From Paracoccaceae bacterium (GTDB taxonomy: Bacteria > Pseudomonadota > Alphaproteobacteria > Rhodobacterales > Rhodobacteraceae), in assembly GCA_023263735.1 (NCBI GenBank), contig JALQUQ010000030.1, positions 1-13,977 on the forward strand: a DNA stretch of 13,977 bases, read 5' to 3'. Of this stretch, positions 7,797 to 13,977 are shown piece by piece. Under the pieces are notes generated by a model that made no database searches, was not told the origin of the DNA, and worked only from the letters and a program-made list of their open reading frames with translations. Position numbers and translations under genes: made by a program. Position 1 is the stretch's first letter. Every line of letters begins with the position of its first letter.

Positions 7797-8737
7797 AAAA
7801 GGCGGCTTTGATTTATCTTTCGATCATTTTGGTTGTGACCGGCGTGATTGCGGGCATTCCGATGGATCTGATTTCCCTTGGGTCGGTGGATTCGGCCAGT
7901 GCGACGGCGCCGGTGGTGCCGCAGGGGGCGGCTGCGGTGACCGTGGGGGATGCGCCCGCGCCGCTGGTGGCCTCGGTCGCGCCCGCCGTTGCAGCCTCGG
8001 TTGCACAATCGGTGGCCGTGCAGCCCGCCGCTCCCGAGGCTGCCGCGGAAAGCACATCATCGGCACTGGCGGCGGCGGCACCGGCCTCGGGGCTGCTGAA
8101 ACCGGTGGTGCGGGGCGGCGACGCCGGGTTGGAGCAGACCACTTCGGCCATTCTGGCCGAGCTGAACATCATCGACAAAGCCGAACTGCCGCAGGAAACG
8201 CAGGCGATGCGGTCGCTTTCCTCGCAGGCGATTTCGGGCCTGCGGGCCTTGCCCGGCGCGAAAAAGGCCGAGCTTGACGTGCAGGGCGCGACGCTGGAAT
8301 CCATCGTGGCCGATGCGCTGAAAAAGGGCACGCCGGATGGCGAAATCAACGCGCTGGTCAATGCGGCGGCCGGGGCGGGCAAGATTTCGGTGCCTTCGGC
8401 GCTGGTGACCTCGGACGGCAAGGTGGACACCAATGTTCTGTTGGCCAGCCTTGTGAGCCAAGCGCAAATCGCAGCCGGCAAGGCCCCCAAGGTTGATCCG
8501 GGATCGGTTCTGGCCAGCGGGGCAGGGGTTGAAATTCGGGTGACCCAGAACGCGGCGGGCGGCACCACCTCGCACCAGTTCTACACGGTCTTGCCGGGCG
8601 ACAGCCTTGGGGCCATTGCCAAGAAATTCTATGGCGACGTGGTCTATTACCCGGCCATTTTCGATGCCAACCGCACGATTTTGTCGTCGCCCGACCGGCT
8701 GAATGTGGGGCAGCGTCTGGTGATCCCGCAGATCTGA
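7793..8737 (+). CDS. Membrane-anchored Ala-rich protein with C-terminal LysM domain
   Basis: Protein of 314 residues starting at GTG. Residues 2-3 are Lys-Lys, followed by a hydrophobic segment (about 4-28) acting as signal anchor or signal peptide. Residues about 34-100 are low complexity, rich in Ala, Val, Pro and Ser, and probably an extended linker. A less repetitive middle (about 110-245) has no domain I recognise. The C-terminus (262-312) is a LysM domain: FYTVLPGDSLGAIAKKFYG, then a YYPAIFDANR segment and LNVGQRLVIP, the usual peptidoglycan-binding pattern. It probably sits in the periplasm attached to the inner membrane and contacts the cell wall. It is coupled to the upstream exported rhodanese-like gene by a GTGA overlap, so the two proteins may act in the same compartment. 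A terminator follows. Confidence 0.88.
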   Translation: MKKAALIYLSIILVVTGVIAGIPMDLISLGSVDSASATAPVVPQGAAAVTVGDAPAPLVASVAPAVAASVAQSVAVQPAAPEAAAESTSSALAAAAPASGLLKPVVRGGDAGLEQTTSAILAELNIIDKAELPQETQAMRSLSSQAISGLRALPGAKKAELDVQGATLESIVADALKKGTPDGEINALVNAAAGAGKISVPSALVTSDGKVDTNVLLASLVSQAQIAAGKAPKVDPGSVLASGAGVEIRVTQNAAGGTTSHQFYTVLPGDSLGAIAKKFYGDVVYYPAIFDANRTILSSPDRLNVGQRLVIPQI

Positions 8738-8788
8738 TCGGCACGACAGGGAAAAAGACGGCAAGAAAAGAACCGTGAGCAGGCATAC

Positions 8789-8817
8789 CCCCCTCCTTTG
8801 TGAGGGGGTTCTTTTTT
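8789..8817 (+). terminator. Rho-independent terminator after the LysM gene
   Basis: Perfect 7-bp stem CCCCCTC (8789-8795) and GAGGGGG (8802-8808), loop CTTTGT, then TTC and six T (8812-8817). An alternative longer-range pairing AAAAGAACC (8766-8774) with GGTTCTTTT (8807-8815) encloses it and competes for two of the stem bases. It lies between the convergent LysM and moaA genes, so it may also help end moaA transcription. Confidence 0.85.
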
Positions 8818-8822
8818 GCGCC

Positions 8823-9836
8823 TCAGCCGCCTGTGTGGCTCATGTGGCGGGTCATCTGGCCGCCGATGGCCTGACGCGAATAATCGAAATCGTGCCCTTT
8901 GGGTTTGCGCCCGATCGCCGCCCGGATCGCCTGCTCCAGAAGGATATTATCGGCCGAGGCCCGCAGCGGGCTGCGCAGATCGGCCATGTCTTCCTGCCCC
9001 AGACACATGTACAACTCGCCCGTGCAGGTCAGACGCACGCGGTTGCAGCTTTCGCAGAAATTATGCGTGAGCGGGGTGATAAAGCCGATTTTCTGCCCTG
9101 TCTCTTCGATCCGCACATAGCGCGCGGGCCCGCCCGACCGTTCGGCCAGATCGGTCAGCGTGAACCGTTCGGCATAGCGGGCGCGCAGGTCTTTCAGGCT
9201 CCAATACTGATCCAGCCGGTCTTCGTTGCCCAGATCGCCCATCGGCATCACCTCGATCCAGGTCAGATCATGGCCTTCGCGGGCGCACCATTCGGTGATC
9301 GAGAATTGCTCATCCTCGTTGAACCCTTTCAGCGCCACGGCATTGATCTTGACCCGCAACCCCGCCTCTTTGGCGGCGGCGATCCCGTCCAGAACCTGCG
9401 GCAAGCGCCCCCACCGGGTGATATCGGCGAATTTCTTGTCATCCAGCGTATCAAGCGAGACATTGATGCGGCGCACCCCGCATGCGGCCAATTCGGCGGC
9501 GTATTTGCGCAATTGGCTGCCATTCGTGGTCAGCGTCAATTCCCGCAGGGCCCCGCTGTCCAGATGCCGCGACATGGCGTGGAAAAAGGTCATGATGCCC
9601 TTGCGCACCAAGGGTTCGCCCCCGGTGATGCGCAGCTTTTCGACGCCCAACTGCACAAAGGTCGAACACATCCGATCCAGTTCTTCCAAGGTCAACAAAT
9701 CGGCCTTGGGCAGAAAGGTCATGTTTTCCGACATGCAATAGACACAGCGGAAATCGCAGCGGTCGGTCACCGACACCCGCAAATAGGATATCGGTCGGGC
9801 AAAGGGGTCGATCAGGGGAATGGCGCGCGTGTTCAT
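8823..9836 (-). CDS. moaA: GTP 3',8-cyclase MoaA (molybdenum cofactor biosynthesis)
   Basis: Radical SAM enzyme that, with MoaC, converts GTP to cyclic pyranopterin monophosphate, the first step of molybdenum cofactor synthesis; cytoplasmic. All hallmarks are present in 337 residues. The radical-SAM CX3CX2C motif is at Cys27, Cys31 and Cys34 (RCDFRCVYC), [10 protein letters not shown] (70-79) is the SAM-binding GGEP segment, and the second [4Fe-4S] cluster site CX2CX13C is at Cys261, Cys264 and Cys278. The protein ends in the Gly-Gly tail needed for activity in characterised homologues. The start ATG at 9836 places TDRC at the usual distance, although no strong Shine-Dalgarno precedes it. It is divergent from a small lipoprotein gene across an 85-base gap; no other moa genes are adjacent. 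Confidence 0.97.
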   Translation of the reverse strand: MNTRAIPLIDPFARPISYLRVSVTDRCDFRCVYCMSENMTFLPKADLLTLEELDRMCSTFVQLGVEKLRITGGEPLVRKGIMTFFHAMSRHLDSGALRELTLTTNGSQLRKYAAELAACGVRRINVSLDTLDDKKFADITRWGRLPQVLDGIAAAKEAGLRVKINAVALKGFNEDEQFSITEWCAREGHDLTWIEVMPMGDLGNEDRLDQYWSLKDLRARYAERFTLTDLAERSGGPARYVRIEETGQKIGFITPLTHNFCESCNRVRLTCTGELYMCLGQEDMADLRSPLRASADNILLEQAIRAAIGRKPKGHDFDYSRQAIGGQMTRHMSHTGG

Positions 9837-9921
9837 GGGGCAAAGGTAGGCTTCCGCCGGTAGGGTGTAAAGGCGTCATTGAAGGATTGCGGGCCAGAAA
9901 AGACAGGTCTATCGTCGGGCC

Positions 9922-10407
9922 ATGACACACAGAATTCTCCCCCCGCTTGTCTTGATTTTGCTGTCGACCTCATTGGCCGGATGCGCGGCTGTTGATCGGT
10001 TCATTCCTGAGAGATGGCACCGATCCGCGCCACAAGAGGGCACGGTGCGGGGCGCGCTTCTGAAACAAGAAGGGCGGGTCGTCGGGGCCAATCGGGTGTC
10101 TGCGGCCCGGCTGGATGAGACCACGGTCGAAGAAAAGAAAGCGGCCTTGTCCGCCGCCCCCACGTCGGGGGAGCGGTTGTTGGGCAGCGCGGCCGTATCG
10201 CTGGGCAGTCCGGTCGAGCAGGGCTTTTGGCTGAGGAGCCCGCTGGTGATCTTGCCGGGCAAGGGCCGCGTTGAAACGGCGGGTGGCAAATCGGTGGCGG
10301 TTGATCTGCTTCCCGGGTCGTCGGGCACGCAGCTTTCACTGGCGGCTTATCGCGCGCTTGGCTTTGCCTTGACCGATCTGCCGCAAGTCAAGGTTTTTGG
10401 GCCGTAA
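9922..10407 (+). CDS. Small putative lipoprotein of unknown function
   Basis: Protein of 161 residues. A short N-terminus with His-Arg, a hydrophobic stretch (residues 6-17) and the lipobox LAGC (18-21) mark Cys21 as the lipid-modified residue after signal peptidase II cleavage; Ala at the next position would allow outer-membrane sorting. I recognise no domain in the mature part, which has a Gly/Val-rich C-terminal half (about 95-155) ending in KVFGP. It is divergent from moaA; no strong ribosome-binding site is visible before the ATG. Its last 20 bases overlap the end of the convergent rarD-like gene. I do not know its function. Confidence 0.8.
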   Translation: MTHRILPPLVLILLSTSLAGCAAVDRFIPERWHRSAPQEGTVRGALLKQEGRVVGANRVSAARLDETTVEEKKAALSAAPTSGERLLGSAAVSLGSPVEQGFWLRSPLVILPGKGRVETAGGKSVAVDLLPGSSGTQLSLAAYRALGFALTDLPQVKVFGP

Positions 10408-11302
10408 CGGCCCGGCGGCGAAAGCCCGAAACGGTGAACAGCGCCAAGGCTGCCCAGATGACCGGAAAGGCAATGGCCTTTGCGCCCCCAAAGGGTTCCT
10501 TGAAGATGAACACCGCCGTCAAAAAGATCATCGTGGGCGCGATATAGCCCATCATGGCGATGGTGGTCAGGCGCAAGCCCTTGGCCCCATTGGCGTAAAT
10601 CAACAGCGGTGCCGCCGTGACCACGCCGCACCCCATCAGCAACAGCGTATCACCCGGCACATCGGTCAGGAAATGGCCTTGGCCGGTTGCCGCAAGATAG
10701 CCCATATAGGCCAGCGCCGGTGGGGTCAAAAGGGCCACCTCCAGCGCGAACCCCTGATTGGGGCCGATGGGCAGAGATTTCTTGAGATAGGCATAAATGC
10801 CCCAAGTGATGGTCAGGCCCAACCCGATCACGGGAAGCTGACCCGCCTCAACCGTCAACAGGATGACCGCCGCCGAGGCCAGCGTGATCGCCACCGCCTG
10901 CATCCCGTTCATACGCTCGCCCAACAGAACGCGCCCCAGAAACACACTGAACAACGGGTTGATGAAATAGCCAAGCGCCGCCTCAAGCGCATGTCCCGAC
11001 ACGATGGCCCAGACATAGATGCCCCAGTTCAACGAAATCAGAACCGCCGTCACCATGCCCATCATCAACGTCTTGGGCGTGCGAAAGGCCGCGATCAGAT
11101 CGCCGGTCCGGCGCCGGATCAAGATCACCGCCAAGGCAATCGGCAGCGACCAGATCACGCGATGCGCAATGACCTCGACGGCGGAAACATGGGACAACTG
11201 CTTCATGTAAAGGGGCATGAACCCCCACAGAAGATAGGCACAAAGTGCATAAAGAAAGCCCGACAGGCTGTCTTCGTTCCGGGGGGGCGTGGATGTGTTC
11301 AT
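10388..11302 (-). CDS. rarD: RarD-type EamA/DMT family transporter
   Basis: Inner-membrane protein of the drug/metabolite transporter superfamily, 304 residues, matching RarD (about 295-300). Hydrophobic segments recur along its length, consistent with about ten transmembrane helices. Family features visible are YLLWGFMPLYMKQL (23-36) in the first helix, IAHRVIWSLP near residue 45, LNWGIYVWAI after residue 90, ALGYFINPLFSV in the first EamA repeat, and the matching IAMMGYIAPTMIFL in the second. The transported compound is not known for most RarD proteins. The ATG at 11302 has a weak AAGG upstream. The 3' end overlaps the convergent lipoprotein gene by 20 bases, and the gap to the upstream cupin gene on the same strand is only 58 bases, so read-through from the rluE/cupin unit is plausible. 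Confidence 0.92.
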   Translation of the reverse strand: MNTSTPPRNEDSLSGFLYALCAYLLWGFMPLYMKQLSHVSAVEVIAHRVIWSLPIALAVILIRRRTGDLIAAFRTPKTLMMGMVTAVLISLNWGIYVWAIVSGHALEAALGYFINPLFSVFLGRVLLGERMNGMQAVAITLASAAVILLTVEAGQLPVIGLGLTITWGIYAYLKKSLPIGPNQGFALEVALLTPPALAYMGYLAATGQGHFLTDVPGDTLLLMGCGVVTAAPLLIYANGAKGLRLTTIAMMGYIAPTMIFLTAVFIFKEPFGGAKAIAFPVIWAALALFTVSGFRRRAVTAQKP

Positions 11303-11360
11303 GGCCTTGGATTAATCGCGGGCGACGGCGCGCGCCACGTCAAATTTGTACCCCCTACAA

Positions 11361-11804
11361 TCAACCCAATCGCGGCAGATCGAAATCGGGGGCGGCCAGC
11401 GTAAAGCCCGCGAATTGAAACCCCGGGCTGACCGTGCAGGACACAAGCGTAAAGTCCCCTTGCGACCGTGCCGCCTGCCACGCCATCGCCGGCACCACGA
11501 TCTGTGGCGATTGTCCACCCATGACATCGGGGCCCAAAGTGTGATCGCGCGCCGCGTCCTGCCCGATCGACAGGGTCAGCGGCGCGCCCGCGTGATACAG
11601 CCAGATTTCATCGGCATCGACCCGGTGCCAATGGCTGGCCTCACCTTGTCGCAACAGAAACAGGATCGCCGTGCCACTGGCCCGCCCGCCCACATCGGGG
11701 CCGCGCCAGGTTTCGCGATACCACCCGCCTTCGGGGTGCCGGATCAGGCCCAGTTGCGCGATCAGGCGGTCAGCGAGATTTGGGACGGGCGCGGTTTGCG
11801 TCAT
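11361..11804 (-). CDS. Cupin superfamily protein, DUF985 (Cupin_5) family
   Basis: Small cytoplasmic beta-barrel protein of 147 residues. Family marks are [10 protein letters not shown] (23-32), [17 protein letters not shown] (57-73) and a late segment ([13 protein letters not shown]) typical of DUF985. Members have a cupin fold; no reaction is firmly assigned to them, though the His and Glu residues of the SHWH...DE segment could line a ligand or metal pocket. The frame continues upstream to 11945, but that stretch lies inside the pseudouridine synthase gene in another frame and looks unlike the family. The ATG at 11804 gives the expected N-terminus. The ribosome-binding site is poor (GAAAGAG at a distance). 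The start overlaps the 3' end of the upstream gene by 35 bases, so translation may be coupled. Confidence 0.85.
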   Translation of the reverse strand: MTQTAPVPNLADRLIAQLGLIRHPEGGWYRETWRGPDVGGRASGTAILFLLRQGEASHWHRVDADEIWLYHAGAPLTLSIGQDAARDHTLGPDVMGGQSPQIVVPAMAWQAARSQGDFTLVSCTVSPGFQFAGFTLAAPDFDLPRLG

Positions 11805-12453
11805 GGGGCGGGGGGCTCTTTCTGAACGGGCGAGGGGATTGGGGCTTGCCGCCCGCTGGGCCGGTGCCCGCGGATGTCGCGGCATGGGTCTTTGGTGCGG
11901 TGGGAAGCGCGGGCACGGGCACATCCACCCATTGGCCCAAGCCAAGCGTGTCGAGCGTCCACTCTCCCACGCGCCACCGGATCAGGCGCAGACAGGGCAG
12001 GCCGACGGCGGCGGTCATGCGGCGGACCTGACGGTTGCGCCCCTCGCGGATGGTCAATTCGATCCAGGCATCGGGAATGGATTTCCGTTCGCGGATCGGC
12101 GGATCGCGCGGCCAAAGGGCAGGGGGCGCGTCGATCAAGCGCGCGCGGGCGGGCAGGGTCGGGCCGTCGTTCAAGACGACGCCTTGGGCCAAGGCCTTCA
12201 GTTGCGCCTCGGTCGGCGCCCCCTCGACCTGCGCCAGATAGGTCTTTTCCATCTTGTGCCGGGGATCGGAAATCCGGGCCTGCAGCAGGCCGTGATCGGT
12301 CAGCAGCACCAGACCTTCGCTGTCACGATCCAGCCGCCCAGCCGGGTAGACGCCCTTGACCGGAACGAAATCGGCCAAAGTCTTGCGCCCCTCGCCATCG
12401 GTGAATTGGCAAAGCACATCATAGGGTTTGTTCATCAGGATCAATCGGGCCAT
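11770..12453 (-). CDS. rluE: RluE-like 23S rRNA pseudouridine synthase (RsuA family)
   Basis: Cytoplasmic pseudouridine synthase of 227 residues; E. coli RluE modifies U2457 of 23S rRNA. Conserved segments are [14 protein letters not shown] (6-19), [14 protein letters not shown] (39-52) with the catalytic Asp42, [14 protein letters not shown] (121-134), and [15 protein letters not shown] (137-151). The S4-like RNA-binding domain of RsuA and RluB is absent, as expected for RluE. After the catalytic domain, residues about 181-227 form a Pro/Ala/basic tail of low complexity, absent from E. coli RluE. The frame is open upstream to 12591, but the ATG at 12453 is preferred since the family begins at about this point; no good Shine-Dalgarno is visible. 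It is divergent from the FAD oxidoreductase gene, with a 136-base gap. Confidence 0.9.
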   Translation of the reverse strand: MARLILMNKPYDVLCQFTDGEGRKTLADFVPVKGVYPAGRLDRDSEGLVLLTDHGLLQARISDPRHKMEKTYLAQVEGAPTEAQLKALAQGVVLNDGPTLPARARLIDAPPALWPRDPPIRERKSIPDAWIELTIREGRNRQVRRMTAAVGLPCLRLIRWRVGEWTLDTLGLGQWVDVPVPALPTAPKTHAATSAGTGPAGGKPQSPRPFRKSPPPHDANRARPKSR

Positions 12454-12589
12454 GGGACGGGTGTAACAGCTTGGGCGGCGGTCGCAAATCCCCAGATCGG
12501 GGCCCCGAGTTCTTGGGCCCATACGTTTTGGGGGCCCATCTCTTTCGGGGGACTTGTGCGGCGGTGGAAATCGACGGAAAGCTGTCATC
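12454..12589. promoter_or_regulatory. Divergent intergenic region with three GGGCCC palindromes
   Basis: This 136-base gap must carry the promoters of rluE (leftward) and the FAD oxidoreductase (rightward). It holds a perfect 12-base palindrome TCGGGGCCCCGA (12497-12508) and two copies of GGGCCCAT (12515-12522 and 12532-12539). The three palindrome centres are about 15 and 17 bases apart. No convincing -35/-10 pair was found. A regulator-binding role is inference only. Confidence 0.35.
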
Positions 12590-13648
12590 ATGAAACATGT
12601 GATCGTGATCGGAGCCGGTTTGATCGGCGCGGCGGCCGCCTATTCTCTGGGCCGTTCAGGATGCCGCGTGACGATGATCGATGCGGCCGGGGCTGGCGGT
12701 TTGGCCAGTCGCGCAAGCTTTGGCTGGTTGAACGCCAGCTTTCATCTCGATGTGCCCCATTTTCATTTGCGCCATGCCGCCATGCAGGCCCATGTGGCGC
12801 TGTCGCAAGAGGTGCCGGATTTTCACGACTGGCCGGGATGTCTTTGGTTCGAAGAGACAGGCCCGCAGGCGCAAAGCTTTGCCGAGGGGCTGGCGCATTT
12901 GGGCTATCCGACGGCGCGGATCGATGCCTCAAGCATCCGGGCAAGGTGGCCATTGCTGACCGGGGTCGATGAGGCGGTCTTTTTGCCCGGCGAGGGGGCC
13001 GTTGAGACGCCCGGTCTGGCGATGGCGCTTTGCCAACGTTCGGGGGCCGAGGTCTGGTTCGGCCCCCGGGTTCGGGCACTGATCGAACGGGGCGGGCGGA
13101 TCATCGGTGTCGAGACCGGCGAGGGCCGGGTTCAGGCCGATGCGGTGGTTCTCTGCGCCGGGGTAGGGACGCCGGAACTGATCGCGGGTTTGGGCCTGCG
13201 GCTGCCGATGTTGCCGCGCCCGGGGGCGATGGTGGTCACCCGGCCCACGGCGCGGATCACCGACACCCTGCTTTGCGGACCGATGGGCGAGATGCGCCAA
13301 ACCCGAGAGGGGCGGATCCTCTTGCCCACAAGCCCCGGCCATCAGGGCGACTCTGCCGAGGCCCTGACCCAAACCCCCGGCGATCTGGCGCGGGCGGCCT
13401 TGGACCGGGTGCGTCTGTTCTTTCCCGGGCTGGCACTCGAGGTGGAGCAGATCCTGACCGCCGCGCGCCCGGTGCCCGCCGATGGGCTGCCCGTCTTGTC
13501 CAATCCGCTGCCGGGATTGATCGTTGCAGTGATGCATTCGGGCGCAACGCTGGCCCCGCTGGCCGGGCAGGCGGTGGCCGATCTGGTCACAAACGGGCAT
13601 TGCGACCCGGTATGGGACCGCCATTCGCTTGATCGGTTTCAGAAATGA
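12590..13648 (+). CDS. FAD-dependent oxidoreductase of the D-amino acid oxidase (DAO) family
   Basis: Flavoprotein of 352 residues. The N-terminal Rossmann motif [14 protein letters not shown] (8-21) is followed by Asp31, the acidic residue expected to bind the FAD ribose. The segment [13 protein letters not shown] (39-51) is typical of glycine oxidase/D-amino-acid dehydrogenase relatives. The C-terminal FAD-contact region includes [10 protein letters not shown] (293-302) and HSG (316-318). It probably oxidises an amino acid or amine; the substrate and electron acceptor cannot be read. The frame extends upstream to 12554, but the ATG at 12590 puts the GxGxxG motif at the usual position near the N-terminus and has GGAAAG about 8 bases upstream. 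No signal peptide is seen. It is convergent with enolase and separated from it by a hairpin array. Confidence 0.9.
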   Translation: MKHVIVIGAGLIGAAAAYSLGRSGCRVTMIDAAGAGGLASRASFGWLNASFHLDVPHFHLRHAAMQAHVALSQEVPDFHDWPGCLWFEETGPQAQSFAEGLAHLGYPTARIDASSIRARWPLLTGVDEAVFLPGEGAVETPGLAMALCQRSGAEVWFGPRVRALIERGGRIIGVETGEGRVQADAVVLCAGVGTPELIAGLGLRLPMLPRPGAMVVTRPTARITDTLLCGPMGEMRQTREGRILLPTSPGHQGDSAEALTQTPGDLARAALDRVRLFFPGLALEVEQILTAARPVPADGLPVLSNPLPGLIVAVMHSGATLAPLAGQAVADLVTNGHCDPVWDRHSLDRFQK

Positions 13649-13651
13649 CAA

Positions 13652-13671
13652 CGGGCGCCCAAAGGCGCCCG
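13652..13671 (+). terminator. GC-rich hairpin after the DAO-family gene
   Basis: Perfect 8-bp stem CGGGCGCC (13652-13659) and GGCGCCCG (13664-13671), loop CAAA, starting three bases after the stop. Followed by CAAATTTCTT, a moderate T-rich tail. Good rightward terminator candidate. Confidence 0.7.
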
Positions 13672-13695
13672 CAAATTTCTTATGAAGAAATTTGC
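13671..13695. repeat. Second perfect inverted repeat of the array
   Basis: Perfect 11-bp arms GCAAATTTCTT (13671-13681) and AAGAAATTTGC (13685-13695) with a 3-base centre ATG. It shares its first base with the preceding hairpin and its last base with the next one. The T-rich arms could serve as the T-tract for the neighbouring hairpins on each strand. Confidence 0.85.
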
Positions 13696-13717
13696 AAGGA
13701 TTTTGGTAAAATCCTTG
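13695..13717 (-). terminator. Third perfect hairpin, next to the enolase stop
   Basis: Perfect 10-bp arms CAAGGATTTT (13695-13704) and AAAATCCTTG (13708-13717), centre GGT. It is the first hairpin met by leftward transcription leaving enolase, 13 bases after the stop, and is followed on that strand by the T-containing arm of the neighbouring repeat. Probable enolase terminator, possibly bidirectional. Confidence 0.6.
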
Positions 13718-13730
13718 CCCTTTGCCGACC

Positions 13731-13977
<247 letters not shown>

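Noticed and set aside
7911..8100. Ala/Val/Pro codon repetition in the LysM gene as a possible DNA repeat
   Set aside because: The repetition is at the level of amino-acid composition; no exact tandem DNA unit is visible.
8775..9863. A 362-codon plus-strand frame covering moaA
   Set aside because: moaA on the opposite strand has every conserved cysteine and the C-terminal Gly-Gly; the antisense frame starts inside a terminator and has no domain.

Overview
The window reads as chromosomal DNA from an alphaproteobacterium, most likely order Rhodobacterales (Rhodobacter/Paracoccus-type). The reasons are high G+C with strong GC bias at third codon positions, compact gene spacing, the types of proteins encoded, and a tandem hairpin array next to enolase. 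This placement is inference from style, not a database match. I see no tRNA, rRNA, CRISPR array, insertion sequence, phage gene or attachment site. No gap between genes exceeds 300 bases; the longest, about 190 bases, lies upstream of the peptide transporter.

Layout. (1) Positions 1-2937, minus strand: a di/oligopeptide ABC transporter cluster transcribed leftwards as ATPase D, ATPase F, then the periplasmic binding protein, which runs off the left edge. The permease genes are probably just outside. (2) 3132-6949, plus strand: an ArgE-like M20 deacylase divergent from the transporter, a short Hsp70/YegD-like ATPase, and an M20D amidohydrolase of the hippurate/N-acyl-amino-acid hydrolase type, ending in a clear terminator. 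(3) 7125-8737, plus strand: a two-gene unit of an exported rhodanese-like protein lacking the catalytic cysteine and a membrane-anchored, Ala-rich LysM protein. It is preceded by an inverted-repeat leader and followed by a terminator. (4) 8823-9836, minus strand: moaA (molybdenum cofactor synthesis), divergent from a small lipoprotein gene (9922-10407). The lipoprotein gene overlaps tail-to-tail with a RarD-type EamA transporter (10388-11302, minus). (5) 11361-12453, minus strand: rluE-like rRNA pseudouridine synthase overlapping a cupin (DUF985) gene. (6) 12590-13648, plus strand: FAD-dependent amino-acid oxidase-like protein, convergent with the 3' end of enolase (13731 to right edge), with three abutting perfect hairpins between them.

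How the genes may work together. The left half looks like a scavenging locus: peptides or N-acylated amino acids would be imported by the ABC transporter and cleaved in the cytoplasm by the two M20 hydrolases. This is inference from adjacency. The right half is a set of ordinary, largely unrelated genes. I do not see a convincing undescribed multi-gene system. The items most worth a second look are the degenerate rhodanese/LysM pair with its structured leader, the NBD-only Hsp70 between two M20 hydrolases, and the triple hairpin array before enolase.
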